From Paenirhizobium daejeonense (GTDB taxonomy: Bacteria; Pseudomonadota; Alphaproteobacteria; Rhizobiales; Rhizobiaceae): DNA of 64,000 nucleotides. Under the pieces are notes generated by a model that saw nothing but the letters and a program-made list of their open reading frames with translations, had not been told where the DNA came from and searched no databases. Positions 1-7,838 of the stretch are shown piece after piece. The stretch lies in assembly GCF_014280875.1 (NCBI RefSeq), contig NZ_JACLAL010000001.1, positions 1 to 64,000 on the forward strand, in the 5' to 3' direction. The position numbers and the translations under genes are program-made. The stretch's first letter is position 1. Each line of letters opens with the position of its first letter.

Positions 1-207
1 ATCGCGAATGGCCCTTGGCAGGGCGAAGCTCTCGTCGCTCTGGCCGATGAGGAACGCCTCGATGGCCGCGATGTCGGCGTCAGCGGCCGTATTGACCCAT
101 TCGCCGAATTCGACGGGGTCGAACCCGGTCGATGGAATGCCTTCTCTTCCGAAGAGGGATGTGTATCCCTCCGTCACGAGCTGTCGCTCGTCAACTACTA
201 CGATCAT
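1..207 (-). CDS. ftcR: FtcR/Rem-type flagellar response regulator, N-terminal part (runs off left edge)
   Basis: Only the first 69 codons are inside the window; the gene continues beyond base 1. The start ATG at 205-207 (minus) is preceded by GGAGG at a normal distance. The protein begins MIVVVDERQLVTEGY and continues with TGFDPVEFGEWV and IEAFLIG, which I recognise as the receiver domain of the FtcR (Brucella) / Rem (S. meliloti) family, OmpR-type activators of flagellar genes. The position that is normally the phospho-accepting aspartate appears to be glutamate (E50, in the AAIEAF segment), as I recall for this family, which would make it a phosphorylation-independent receiver. The DNA-binding domain is off the window. 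Flagellar genes are expected to lie to the left. Family assignment is confident; the choice of name is by resemblance. Confidence 0.8.
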   Translation of the reverse strand, partial: MIVVVDERQLVTEGYTSLFGREGIPSTGFDPVEFGEWVNTAADADIAAIEAFLIGQSDESFALPRAIRD

Positions 208-865
208 TCGTCCGCCTCCGAATCAGTGTAGTGCCTCGATTGCACAAGGAGTACGAATCGGAGGAATCGGAGACAATGGTGGAAAGTTGCGGGGATTAAT
301 TAATAATTGATTAACCATAGTCAGCCGATTTGCACTAGATTTAGTGGGTTATGGTCAATCTTGATACAATTTTCCTTGGGGAAAACGTTAAATGAGGCAA
401 ATGAGATATTGATTGATATCGCCTGCCCAAATCCTGCCGGATTCATCGGATCGCGAGGGTGATGACGCCCGATTCCCCTTAAGGTTGCGCATTCCGGCAG
501 AATGAAGCCGCAGCCGACGTCCACTTCCCGTAGCCCGTCGCCACAAGATTGGCGATCACGCGTATAGTGTTCGGACTGCCCATAGGCGAGGGCGGGTTGA
601 CGGAAGGACGGACTTCCGTCGGATGGGACTGCCGACGGTGCTGCGCAGAGCGTCCTCAATGAATGGTTAATCCGGCCTCCCGAATCTTAACGGTAAGTTT
701 AAACTGACCTTCAGTCCGGCCTGCTAAGACTGCCTCATCGTTTCTCGTATTACGTGGCGTCATGCGGTCCTCAGTGCTCATCCGATCTTTACCGGGCTTC
801 CTTCCGTTCCTGCCTGCCGGCTCGGTGGGAGCACTTTCCTGCGTCCTCGCCGCAAGGAGGGTGGC
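208..865. other. Intergenic region without a supported gene
   Basis: This 658-base stretch separates the leftward ftcR from the rightward glycosyltransferase. The part near 285-420 is clearly AT-rich compared with the rest of the window (for example TTAATTAATAATTGATTAA near 296-314) and probably holds promoters for one or both genes. Open frames here have no convincing ribosome binding site or recognisable protein. I see no RNA gene or terminator. Confidence 0.5.
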
Positions 866-1690
866 ATGAACCCGTCGCCGACATTTTCCCTTTTGGCGCC
901 GCGCCTGCCGATCTTTGGCTGCCCGGTCTACGACCTGACCTGGGACGGCGCTCTGTCCTTCGTCAATGAACTGGCAAGCCTGCCGATGGGGCAAACCCAT
1001 ATTACGTTCCTGAATGCCAATAATGCCAATATCATGCTTTCCGACCGGAGTTTCCGCGATGTCCTGGGGCGTTCGGTCGTACTGCCGGATGGCGTCGGCC
1101 TCGACATCGCGTCTCACATGCTGAATGGCGAAAAGTTCGTGGCCAACCTGAATGGCACGGACTTCGTGCCGGCGCTGCTCACATATATGGTTACCCCCAG
1201 ACGTATCGGTCTGCTCGGCGGTTCGCCGGAAGTACTCGACGCGGCGACGGCAGGTTTCCAGCGGCACGCCCCATGGCACAGGTTTGTCCCGATCTCCGAT
1301 GGCTTCTTCGACAAGGAGGACAGTTCGGAGGTTCTGGCGGCGCTGGATGCGGAGAAGTTGGATATTCTGCTCGTCGGCATGGGCACGCCGCTTCAGGAAA
1401 AGTGGGTGGATCGCAATATCCAGACCAGACATGCCCGGGTCGTCATGAGCGTCGGTGCCCTCTTCGACTTCGCTTCGGGGCGCGTTCCGCGCGCCCCCTC
1501 CGTGCTGCGAAGCTTGCGTCTGGAGTGGGCCTACCGCCTCTGGCTCGAGCCCGAACGCCTCTGGCGTCGTTACGTTCTCGGGATTCCTGTCTTCCTCTAT
1601 AATGTGCTTCGCTACAAGCTTTCCGAGCGCAATGCCGCCGGCGGCAAGTCTACACGTCCTCAGCATCCGGCGCGTGGTGGCAAGGCCTGA
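866..1690 (+). CDS. WecG/TagA/CpsF family glycosyltransferase
   Basis: The 274-residue product belongs to the WecG/TagA/CpsF family (GT26), which transfers an aminosugar or related sugar from a UDP donor onto a lipid-linked acceptor at the inner face of the membrane during polysaccharide or teichoic-acid type synthesis. Typical features are the N-terminal GCPVYDLTWDGAL segment, the TFLNANNANIM stretch, VLPDGVGLDIA around residues 75-85, and a C-terminal part rich in aromatic and basic residues that includes GALFDFASGRVPRAP and EWAYRLWLEPERLWRRY. The ATG is preceded by AAGGAGG at a good distance. It stands alone between ftcR and folD, so the acceptor and the polymer it serves cannot be read from context. 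Family is sure; the exact sugar is unknown. Confidence 0.85.
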   Translation: MNPSPTFSLLAPRLPIFGCPVYDLTWDGALSFVNELASLPMGQTHITFLNANNANIMLSDRSFRDVLGRSVVLPDGVGLDIASHMLNGEKFVANLNGTDFVPALLTYMVTPRRIGLLGGSPEVLDAATAGFQRHAPWHRFVPISDGFFDKEDSSEVLAALDAEKLDILLVGMGTPLQEKWVDRNIQTRHARVVMSVGALFDFASGRVPRAPSVLRSLRLEWAYRLWLEPERLWRRYVLGIPVFLYNVLRYKLSERNAAGGKSTRPQHPARGGKA

Positions 1691-1790
1691 AGCAGGTCGC
1701 GCAAAAGTGTGCAGCGGTTTTGCGGCAATGACATGCGATAAAAAGGATTCAAAGCGTACGGAGCGACTGCTGGACCGCGATACGCTTTAG
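1685..1790. repeat. Rhizobial intergenic repeat (CAAAAGTGTG...GGTTTTGCG type)
   Basis: The stretch contains GCGCAAAAGTGTG followed a few bases later by GCGGTTTTGCG, then a tail ending GATACGCTTTAG. A close relative of the first half lies at 27712-27770 (AGCAAAAGTGTGTCGCGGTTTTGCG). Short dispersed palindromic elements of this look are common between genes in Rhizobiaceae. Assignment to a named family cannot be made without a search. Confidence 0.5.
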
Positions 1791-1913
1791 TGTCGCTGGT
1801 GCTCTCTTGCCCCTTGCAAATTGCCGTATTTTGACAGCATAGGGCGGGGACAGGCAAATCCGGGCGATATGCTTTGCCTAGATTGGCCGGAACGCAAGCA
1901 AGAGGATGCTATC

Positions 1914-2813
1914 GTGACGACGGTGATTGATGGCAAGCAGGCAGCCGCATCGGTTGTCGCAGCGGTGAAGGACGCGGCCGAGAAACTCGAGGCCGAGGCG
2001 GGTCGCAAGCCGGGTCTGGCCGTGGTGATTGTCGGGGATGATCCGGCAAGCCACGCTTATGTGAACTCCAAGGGCAAGATGGCAAAGCAGTGCGGCTTCA
2101 AGTCCGTGCAGCACACGCTTCCCGAAGAGACCAGCCAGGAGACGCTGATGGCGCTGGTCGCCGAACTCAATGCCGATCCGGAAATCGACGGCATTCTCGT
2201 TCAGCTGCCCCTGCCTAAGCATCTGAATTCCGATGCGGTGATCCAGTCGATCCTGCCGGAAAAGGATGTCGACGGCCTGCATGTGGTCAATGCCGGCAAG
2301 CTCGCCACCGGCGATATGGAAACCGGTCTCGTCTCCTGCACGCCCGCCGGTGCGATGATCTTGGTGAGGCAGATCCACGGTAACGATCTCTCCGGCCTCA
2401 ACGCGCTGGTGATCGGCCGCTCCAACCTGTTCGGCAAACCGATGGCGCAATTGCTGCTGAACGCCAACGCCACCGTCACCATTGCCCATTCCCGTAGCCG
2501 CGATCTCGCCGGCATTGCACGCGGTGCCGACATCCTCGTCGCCGCCGTCGGCCGCGCCGAAATGGTGAAGGCTGACTGGGTAAAGCCGGGTGCAACCGTG
2601 ATCGATGTCGGTATCAACCGCGTTCCCGCCCCGGAAAAGGGCGAAGGCAAGAACAAGTTGGTCGGCGATGTCGATTTTGCGGAGTGCGCACCGGTTGCGG
2701 CCGCGATTTCGCCGGTTCCGGGCGGTGTCGGCCCGATGACCATCGCCATGCTGATGGCCAATACCGTGATTGCCGCCTATCGCGCGGCAGGCCGTCAGGC
2801 TCCGAAGTTCTGA
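1914..2813 (+). CDS. folD: Bifunctional methylenetetrahydrofolate dehydrogenase/cyclohydrolase
   Basis: FolD interconverts 5,10-methylene-, 5,10-methenyl- and 10-formyl-tetrahydrofolate in the cytosol with NADP. I start it at the GTG at 1914, which has AGAGGA seven bases upstream and gives a 299-residue protein starting (V)[10 protein letters not shown], the usual rhizobial length; an upstream ATG at 1821 would add 31 residues unlike the family. The catalytic Y49xxxK53 pair sits in the segment [10 protein letters not shown]. The substrate loop [10 protein letters not shown] and the C-terminal signature [16 protein letters not shown] are present, and the dinucleotide-binding part contains [11 protein letters not shown]. 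It ends 57 bases before the convergent aglR, with a shared hairpin between them. Nothing unusual was seen in the coding sequence. Confidence 0.95.
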   Translation: MTTVIDGKQAAASVVAAVKDAAEKLEAEAGRKPGLAVVIVGDDPASHAYVNSKGKMAKQCGFKSVQHTLPEETSQETLMALVAELNADPEIDGILVQLPLPKHLNSDAVIQSILPEKDVDGLHVVNAGKLATGDMETGLVSCTPAGAMILVRQIHGNDLSGLNALVIGRSNLFGKPMAQLLLNANATVTIAHSRSRDLAGIARGADILVAAVGRAEMVKADWVKPGATVIDVGINRVPAPEKGEGKNKLVGDVDFAECAPVAAAISPVPGGVGPMTIAMLMANTVIAAYRAAGRQAPKF

Positions 2814-2830
2814 CGCGGTCAGACCTTGAC

Positions 2831-2855
2831 GGGCCTGCGTCGTGTCCGCAGGCCC
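2831..2855. terminator. Hairpin between convergent folD and aglR
   Basis: A perfect nine-base stem GGGCCTGCG / CGCAGGCCC encloses a seven-base loop. It lies between the ends of two convergent genes and may end transcription from both sides, although there is no clear T-run on either strand. Confidence 0.5.
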
Positions 2856-2870
2856 TCAGATGCGGTGCCA

Positions 2871-3896
2871 TTATTGCGGCGCCGGGCCAGTTGACGCACG
2901 GATCACCAGATCGGTTTTCCAGAGTTCGTGTTCCGGCGGTTGAGGTTGCGTTCGGTTGATCGCCGCGATCAACCGCTGGGCGATCCTGATGCCGGCGGCC
3001 CTCAGAGAAGAGCGCGTGGTCGTCAGCGGCACGGTGAAGTTTTCCGGTTTCAACAGTGGCAACACATCATCATGGGCGATCAGCGAGATGTCCTCGCCGA
3101 GTTTCAGGCCCGCCTTGTTGATTGCCCTCACCGCGCCCAGTGCCAGAACCGTACTGGCGCAGAGAACCGCTGTCGGCCGCTCCGGCAGTTCCAGCAGTTC
3201 GGCCATGCCGCGATAGCCGAATTCGTCCGTCATCACGGTGTGACGCATATGCGACGGAGCGAGTTCGAGCCCCTTTTCCCGGAGTGCCGCCATCGTCCCG
3301 AGTTTGCGCCTGAGGGCGAAATCAAAATCTTCCGGGCCGTTGAGCAGTGCGAAGCGGTGGTGTCCGAGCCGCAGCAGAAGCTCTGCCGCATCGCGGAACG
3401 CTCCCTCGTTGTCGACGTCGAGATACGGATAGTCGAGGGGCAGGCCGTGGGACCGGCCATGTACGATGAACGGCACCGCGAGCGACTTCGCCATGGCGAT
3501 GCGGGGATCGTTTTCGCGCATGTAGGCGAGGTAGTAGCCATCGACGCTACCACTTGCTACCAGCCAGCGGATTGCCTGCTCCTCATCGCGCGGATGCGAT
3601 GGCGTGATGACGAAATGGAAGTCGTGGCGAAGTGCTTCTTCCGCCAGGCCGCTCTGGAATTCGCCGAAATGGACGTCGGAATAATGTCCAGGAGCCGTCG
3701 GCAGAACCAGCCCGATCGAGCCGGCTTTGCCGGTTGCGAGACGCTGCGCTGCGCGATTCGGTCTGTAACCGGTCTCCTGCGCCGCCTTCAATACGCGTTT
3801 TCGCGTCTCTTCGTTGACTTCCGGATAGCCGTTTATCGCTCGGCTGATCGTCGTTTGCGATAGGCCGAGAAGCTCGGACAATTGTTTCAGATTCAC
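2871..3896 (-). CDS. aglR: LacI-family repressor of the alpha-glucoside operon
   Basis: The 341-residue protein has an N-terminal LacI helix-turn-helix (LKQLSELLGLSQTTISRAING, residues 3-23, with the hinge region GYRPNRAAQRLATG) and a periplasmic-binding-protein-like effector domain (DGYYLAYM, VPFIVHGR, SLIAHDD). I start at GTG 3896, which has GGGAGG nine bases upstream and puts the helix-turn-helix at the very N terminus, rather than at the ATG at 3944. It is divergent from aglE, and the 293 bases between them contain two copies of the palindrome AAAGCGCTTT typical of LacI-family operators. By analogy with S. meliloti AglR it represses aglEFGAK and probably itself in the absence of alpha-glucosides such as sucrose, maltose or trehalose. 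The inducer is inferred. Confidence 0.88.
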   Translation of the reverse strand: MNLKQLSELLGLSQTTISRAINGYPEVNEETRKRVLKAAQETGYRPNRAAQRLATGKAGSIGLVLPTAPGHYSDVHFGEFQSGLAEEALRHDFHFVITPSHPRDEEQAIRWLVASGSVDGYYLAYMRENDPRIAMAKSLAVPFIVHGRSHGLPLDYPYLDVDNEGAFRDAAELLLRLGHHRFALLNGPEDFDFALRRKLGTMAALREKGLELAPSHMRHTVMTDEFGYRGMAELLELPERPTAVLCASTVLALGAVRAINKAGLKLGEDISLIAHDDVLPLLKPENFTVPLTTTRSSLRAAGIRIAQRLIAAINRTQPQPPEHELWKTDLVIRASTGPAPQ

Positions 3897-3953
3897 GATA
3901 TGCTGACCTCCCTGCGACCCTGTCCTGCCGGGCGTTTCCTCCACCTGCAGACC

Positions 3954-3963
3954 AAAGCGCTTT
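3954..3963. promoter_or_regulatory. AglR-type operator, aglR-proximal copy
   Basis: The perfect palindrome AAAGCGCTTT lies 58 bases upstream of the aglR start codon, in the context CCAAAGCGCTTTCA. It has the central CG dyad usual for LacI-family sites. Its position suits autorepression of aglR. Confidence 0.65.
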
Positions 3964-4077
3964 CATTTTTCTAGCAGTCCCGGCAATGGGCCGAAACAGG
4001 AAAATGGAAGGGCCAGATACCCCACGGGCATTTTGCTCGTAGACGTTGCGGCGATTTGCGGCAGAAGTCGAAATGTG

Positions 4078-4106
4078 CTTGACTCCCCTTTGCCGTCGGT
4101 GGGATG
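4078..4106 (+). promoter_or_regulatory. Candidate aglE promoter
   Basis: A perfect alphaproteobacterial -35 hexamer, CTTGAC, at 4078-4083 is followed after 17 bases by a weak -10 region around 4101-4106. Operator 4118-4127 would then overlap the transcription start, which fits repression by AglR. The -10 match is poor, so this is a suggestion only. Confidence 0.4.
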
Positions 4107-4116
4107 ACTTCAGCGC

Positions 4117-4128
4117 CAAAGCGCTTTG
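4117..4128. promoter_or_regulatory. AglR-type operator, aglE-proximal copy
   Basis: CAAAGCGCTTTG is a perfect 12-base palindrome, 61 bases upstream of the aglE start codon. Its core is identical to the copy at 3954-3963, with dyad centres 164 bases apart. Two identical palindromes in one divergent intergenic region is strong evidence for a LacI-family regulatory site. Confidence 0.7.
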
Positions 4129-4189
4129 AGAGAAAGCTGCGGCGAATAAGGCGGCCTTGTTCGCCGGTTGTGTGGAGGGAGGTATTCAC

Positions 4190-5548
4190 ATGAAGAAAAC
4201 ATTTTTGATGACTGTCGCGGCGGTCGCGCTCTTTGCAGGAGCCGCAGGCGCTGCGGAGCTGAAATTCAAGCCCGGTGAGGATTCGAAATTCAACTGGGCA
4301 AGCCTAGAGGAATTCAAGAAGTCCCATGCCATGGCGGGTCAGTCGGTGACGATTTTCGGGCCTTGGCGCGGCGAGGACCAGGCTCTTTTCGAAAGCGTTC
4401 TCGCCTACTTTCAGGATGCCACCGGCATTAATGTGAAGTATTCCTCCTCCGAAAACTATGAGCAGCAGATCGTCATCGACACCCAGGCCGGTAGCCCGCC
4501 GGATGTCGCGATCCTGCCGCAGCCGGGCCTCATCGCCGATCTCGCCACCAAGGGTTACCTCGTGCCGCTCGGCGAGGAAAACAAGGATTGGCTGCTGCAG
4601 AACTATGCCGCCGGCCAGTCCTGGGTGGACCTTTCCACCTATAAGGGCAAGGATGGCAAGGCCGCCATCTATGCCTTCCCCTACAAGATCGATGTGAAGT
4701 CGCTGGTCTGGTACGTGCCTGAAAACTTCGAGGACGCAGGCTATGAAGTTCCCAAAACCATGGAGGAACTCAAGGCCCTGACCGAGAAGATCGTCGCCGA
4801 TGGCGGCACGCCATGGTGCATCGGTCTCGGTTCCGGCGGTGCGACCGGCTGGCCGGCGACCGACTGGGTTGAGGACATGATGTTGCGCACCCAGTCCGCC
4901 GACGTCTACGACAAGTGGGTAACAAACGAGATCAAGTTCGACGATCCGGCCGTTATCGGGGCCATCGAGGAATTCGGCTGGTTCGCCAAGAACGACAAGT
5001 TCGTCGACGGTGGTGCGGCGGGCGTTGCCTCCACCGACTTCCGCGATAGCCCGAAGGGCCTCTTCACCTCCCCGCCGAAGTGCTACCTGCATCATCAGGC
5101 GTCCTTCATCCCGTCTTTCTTCCCGGAAGGCACGGTCGTTGGGCAGGATGCCGATTTCTTCTACATGCCTCCCTATGAAAGCAAGAAGGAACTCGGCAAT
5201 CCGGTTCTCGGCGCCGGCACGCTTGCCATGATCACCAAGGACACGCCGGCTGCCCGCGCCTTCATCGACTTCCTGAAGACGCCGATCGCACATGAACTCT
5301 GGATGGCGCAGTCCAGCTTCCTCACGCCGTACAAGGCGGTGAACATGGACGCTTATGCCAACGCACCGATGCGCAAGCAGGGTGACATTCTACTCGGAGC
5401 CACGACCTTCCGCTTCGATGGGTCCGACCTGATGCCCGGCAAGATCGGTGCCGGCGCGTTCTGGACGGGCATGGTCGACTACACCGGCGGCAAGTCCGCT
5501 GCCGATGTCGCCGCCGGTATCCAGAAGGCCTGGGACGGCCTGAAGTAA
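4190..5548 (+). CDS. aglE: Alpha-glucoside ABC transporter, periplasmic binding protein
   Basis: This is the solute-binding protein of a CUT1-type ABC importer for alpha-glucosides. I start at ATG 4190, behind GGAGGGAGG, giving 452 residues that open with a clean signal peptide (MKKTFLMTVAAVALFAGAAG, cleavage near residue 22). The mature part has the fold signature of the family: a disaccharide-binding region around SVTIFGPWRG, SPPDVAILPQPGL, YAFPYKIDVKSLVWYVPE and a C-terminal segment with GAGTLAMI and FLKTP. It is first in the operon aglE-aglF-aglG-aglA-aglK. A strong stem-loop follows its stop codon, which would help keep its transcript more abundant than that of the membrane components. 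Substrate assignment rests on the identity of the adjoining alpha-glucosidase and of the whole operon. Confidence 0.92.
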   Translation: MKKTFLMTVAAVALFAGAAGAAELKFKPGEDSKFNWASLEEFKKSHAMAGQSVTIFGPWRGEDQALFESVLAYFQDATGINVKYSSSENYEQQIVIDTQAGSPPDVAILPQPGLIADLATKGYLVPLGEENKDWLLQNYAAGQSWVDLSTYKGKDGKAAIYAFPYKIDVKSLVWYVPENFEDAGYEVPKTMEELKALTEKIVADGGTPWCIGLGSGGATGWPATDWVEDMMLRTQSADVYDKWVTNEIKFDDPAVIGAIEEFGWFAKNDKFVDGGAAGVASTDFRDSPKGLFTSPPKCYLHHQASFIPSFFPEGTVVGQDADFFYMPPYESKKELGNPVLGAGTLAMITKDTPAARAFIDFLKTPIAHELWMAQSSFLTPYKAVNMDAYANAPMRKQGDILLGATTFRFDGSDLMPGKIGAGAFWTGMVDYTGGKSAADVAAGIQKAWDGLK

Positions 5549-5563
5549 CCGTCAAACAAGCCA

Positions 5564-5598
5564 TGACGATGCCGCCGCCGTAACGGGCGGCATCGTCA
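5564..5598 (+). other. Intercistronic stem-loop between aglE and aglF
   Basis: The arms TGACGATGCCGCC and GGCGGCATCGTCA pair perfectly over 13 bases around a nine-base loop. There is no T-run, and the operon continues after it. Such structures after binding-protein genes usually protect the upstream message from 3' exonucleases or partly stop transcription. Confidence 0.6.
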
Positions 5599-5620
5599 GC
5601 CTTGCTGTCGTCGGGAGGGG

Positions 5621-6637
5621 ATGTCTTTGCAACAGTTACTGTACGCGCTGCTGACGATCGTGATCGGGATTGCCGGGGCGATCGGCTATTTCTATGGCTC
5701 CAACCTGCTGCTTGATCTGATCTTTCCATCCAGGCTTGCCGATACGGCACAGGCCTCGCGAAACATCCGTCGTGCGAGCCTCGTTCGCCCCTGGCTGTTC
5801 CTCGGCCCGGCTATCGTGTCGCTGTCGATCTATCTGGTCTATCCGGTGTTTTCGTCTGTGGCCTATTCCCTGTTCGATCGGGCAGGCACCACTTTCGTCG
5901 GTCTCGCGAACTATCGCTGGATGCTTCACGATGCCGAATTTCGCCAGTCGATTTTCAACAACATGCTGTGGTTGATCGTCGTGCCGGCGGCTTCCACGCT
6001 GTTCGGGCTGATCATCGCCGCGCTCACCGACCGCATCTGGTGGGGCAATATCGCCAAATCCTTGATCTTCATGCCGATGGCGATTTCCTTCGTCGGCGCA
6101 TCGGTCATCTGGAAGTTCGTCTACGACTATCGCGACGCCGGTTCGGAGCAGATCGGCATCCTGAACGCGATTGTCGTGGCGTTGGGTGGCGAACCGCAGA
6201 TATGGATTACGCTGCCCTTCTGGAACAATTTCTTCCTCATGGTCATCCTCATCTGGATACAGACCGGCTTTGCCATGGTGCTCCTGTCGGCGGCCCTTCG
6301 CGGTATCCCGGAGGAAACCATCGAGGCTGCCGTGATCGATGGCGCCAACCCCTGGCAGATTTTTCTCAAGATCAAGGTGCCGCAGATCTGGGGCACCATC
6401 GCCGTCGTCTGGACGACCATTACCATTCTCGTCCTCAAGGTCTTCGATATCGTGCTGGCGATGACCAATGGCCAGTGGCAGACGCAGGTGCTTGCGAACC
6501 TGATGTTCGACTGGATGTTCCGTGGCGGCGGCGATTTCGGTCGCGGCGCCTCGATTGCCGTCGTCATCATGATCATGGTCGTGCCGATCATGATCTGGAA
6601 CATCCGCAACGCCCGTCGGGAAATGGAAGGACGCTGA
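5621..6637 (+). CDS. aglF: Alpha-glucoside ABC transporter, permease 1
   Basis: The 338-residue inner-membrane protein is the MalF-like half of the channel. It has an N-terminal helix (LLYALLTIVIGIAGAIGYFYG), a further helix near WLFLGPAIVSLSIYLVYPVF, and the usual bundle in the second half. The cytoplasmic EAA loop that docks on the ATPase reads EAAVIDGANPWQIF (about residues 236-249). The ATG at 5621 is very close to its GGGAGGGG sequence; the in-frame TTG at 5627 would have better spacing and is an alternative start. The gene is translationally close-packed with aglG, whose ATG lies one base after its stop. Confidence 0.9.
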   Translation: MSLQQLLYALLTIVIGIAGAIGYFYGSNLLLDLIFPSRLADTAQASRNIRRASLVRPWLFLGPAIVSLSIYLVYPVFSSVAYSLFDRAGTTFVGLANYRWMLHDAEFRQSIFNNMLWLIVVPAASTLFGLIIAALTDRIWWGNIAKSLIFMPMAISFVGASVIWKFVYDYRDAGSEQIGILNAIVVALGGEPQIWITLPFWNNFFLMVILIWIQTGFAMVLLSAALRGIPEETIEAAVIDGANPWQIFLKIKVPQIWGTIAVVWTTITILVLKVFDIVLAMTNGQWQTQVLANLMFDWMFRGGGDFGRGASIAVVIMIMVVPIMIWNIRNARREMEGR

Positions 6638-6638
6638 G

Positions 6639-7787
6639 ATGCATAAAGGCAGTGTTCGCTCGCCACTGACGTGGTTCGTCCATCTTTCCGTTCTTTTCCT
6701 TGTGATCCTCTGGACTCTGCCGACGGCTGGCCTGTTCATTTCGGCCATCCGCGACAAGGACCAAATCGTCGCCTCCGGTTGGTGGACGGCGCTTTCGACC
6801 TCCACCCAGAATGCGATCTATCGTGCTCCCGCCGCGGATAAGCAGGTCGAGGAAAACGGCACCTTCGTCATATCAGGCAACGTCTTTGAGGGGGGAAAGG
6901 GAACGGTCAGTACCTTCGGCAATTCGAGCCAGGACCCGGCAGCCTTCGAGGCCGGCGCTACCGCCGACCTGAAGGACGACGTCAAGCTGACGGTCGAGGC
7001 GAACGGCGATTTCCGGCTGACCTCGCCCAAGGCTTTCGAGGGGACGCGCGGCCAGCGCATCTTCTACACGGCCGCCATTCCGCCGCGCTTCACGCTGGAA
7101 AACTATCGCAACGTGTTGATGGCGGAGGGCATCGGCCAGTCCTTCATCAATTCGCTGACGGTCGCCATTCCCGCGACCATCATCCCGATCCTGGTTGCGG
7201 CCTTTGCTGCCTATGCGCTGGCGTGGATGCCGTTTCCCGGCCGGTCGCTCATTCTCGCCGTGATCGTCGGTCTGCTGGTCGTGCCGCTGCAGATGTCGCT
7301 GATCCCGCTCCTGAAGATGTATAACGGCATCGGCGCGTTCTTCGGTGTGCCGTCCAAGACCTATCTCGGCATCTGGCTCGCCCATATGGGCTTCGGCCTG
7401 CCGCTGGCGATCTATCTGCTGCGGAACTATATCGCCGGCCTGCCGCGGGAAATTATGGAATCCGCTCGCGTCGACGGTGCCTCGGATTTCACAATCTTCA
7501 CGAAGATCGTGCTGCCGCTGTCCTATCCGGCGCTCGCGTCCTTCGCCATCTTCCAGTTCCTCTGGACCTGGAACGACCTGCTGGTCGCCATGGTTTTCCT
7601 GGGAACCGGCAATGACGAACTGGTCCTGACCGGCCGTCTCGTCAACCTTCTCGGCTCGCGCGGCGGCAAGTGGGAAATCCTCACCGCCTCGGCCTTCATT
7701 ACCATCATCGTGCCGTTGCTCGTCTTCTTCGCGCTCCAGCGCTACCTCGTCCGCGGCCTGCTGGCCGGTTCGGTTAAGGGTGGTTGA
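6639..7787 (+). CDS. aglG: Alpha-glucoside ABC transporter, permease 2
   Basis: The 382-residue MalG-like permease is longer than usual because about 100 residues (roughly 45-150, NAIYRAPAADKQ through PRFTLENY) form a hydrophilic, probably periplasmic insert after the first transmembrane helix. I recall the same feature in the S. meliloti protein. The remaining helices follow from SFINSLTVAIPATIIPILV onward, and the EAA loop is ESARVDGASDFTIFTKI (near residues 273-289). The start codon lies one base behind the aglF stop, which indicates translational coupling. Together with AglF and a dimer of AglK it forms the transport complex. Confidence 0.9.
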   Translation: MHKGSVRSPLTWFVHLSVLFLVILWTLPTAGLFISAIRDKDQIVASGWWTALSTSTQNAIYRAPAADKQVEENGTFVISGNVFEGGKGTVSTFGNSSQDPAAFEAGATADLKDDVKLTVEANGDFRLTSPKAFEGTRGQRIFYTAAIPPRFTLENYRNVLMAEGIGQSFINSLTVAIPATIIPILVAAFAAYALAWMPFPGRSLILAVIVGLLVVPLQMSLIPLLKMYNGIGAFFGVPSKTYLGIWLAHMGFGLPLAIYLLRNYIAGLPREIMESARVDGASDFTIFTKIVLPLSYPALASFAIFQFLWTWNDLLVAMVFLGTGNDELVLTGRLVNLLGSRGGKWEILTASAFITIIVPLLVFFALQRYLVRGLLAGSVKGG

Positions 7788-7838
7788 CGTGGCAGTTCTG
7801 AGAACCCGACCACTTCGTTTTTTGCATAAGGAAAGAGC

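Noticed and set aside
8..310. Open frame of about 100 codons on the plus strand at the left edge
   Set aside because: It is antisense to the start of the FtcR-type regulator, which has a proper start and family sequence.
656..1666. Open frame of about 336 codons on the minus strand, opposite the glycosyltransferase
   Set aside because: The plus strand encodes a clear WecG/TagA family enzyme with a good ribosome binding site.
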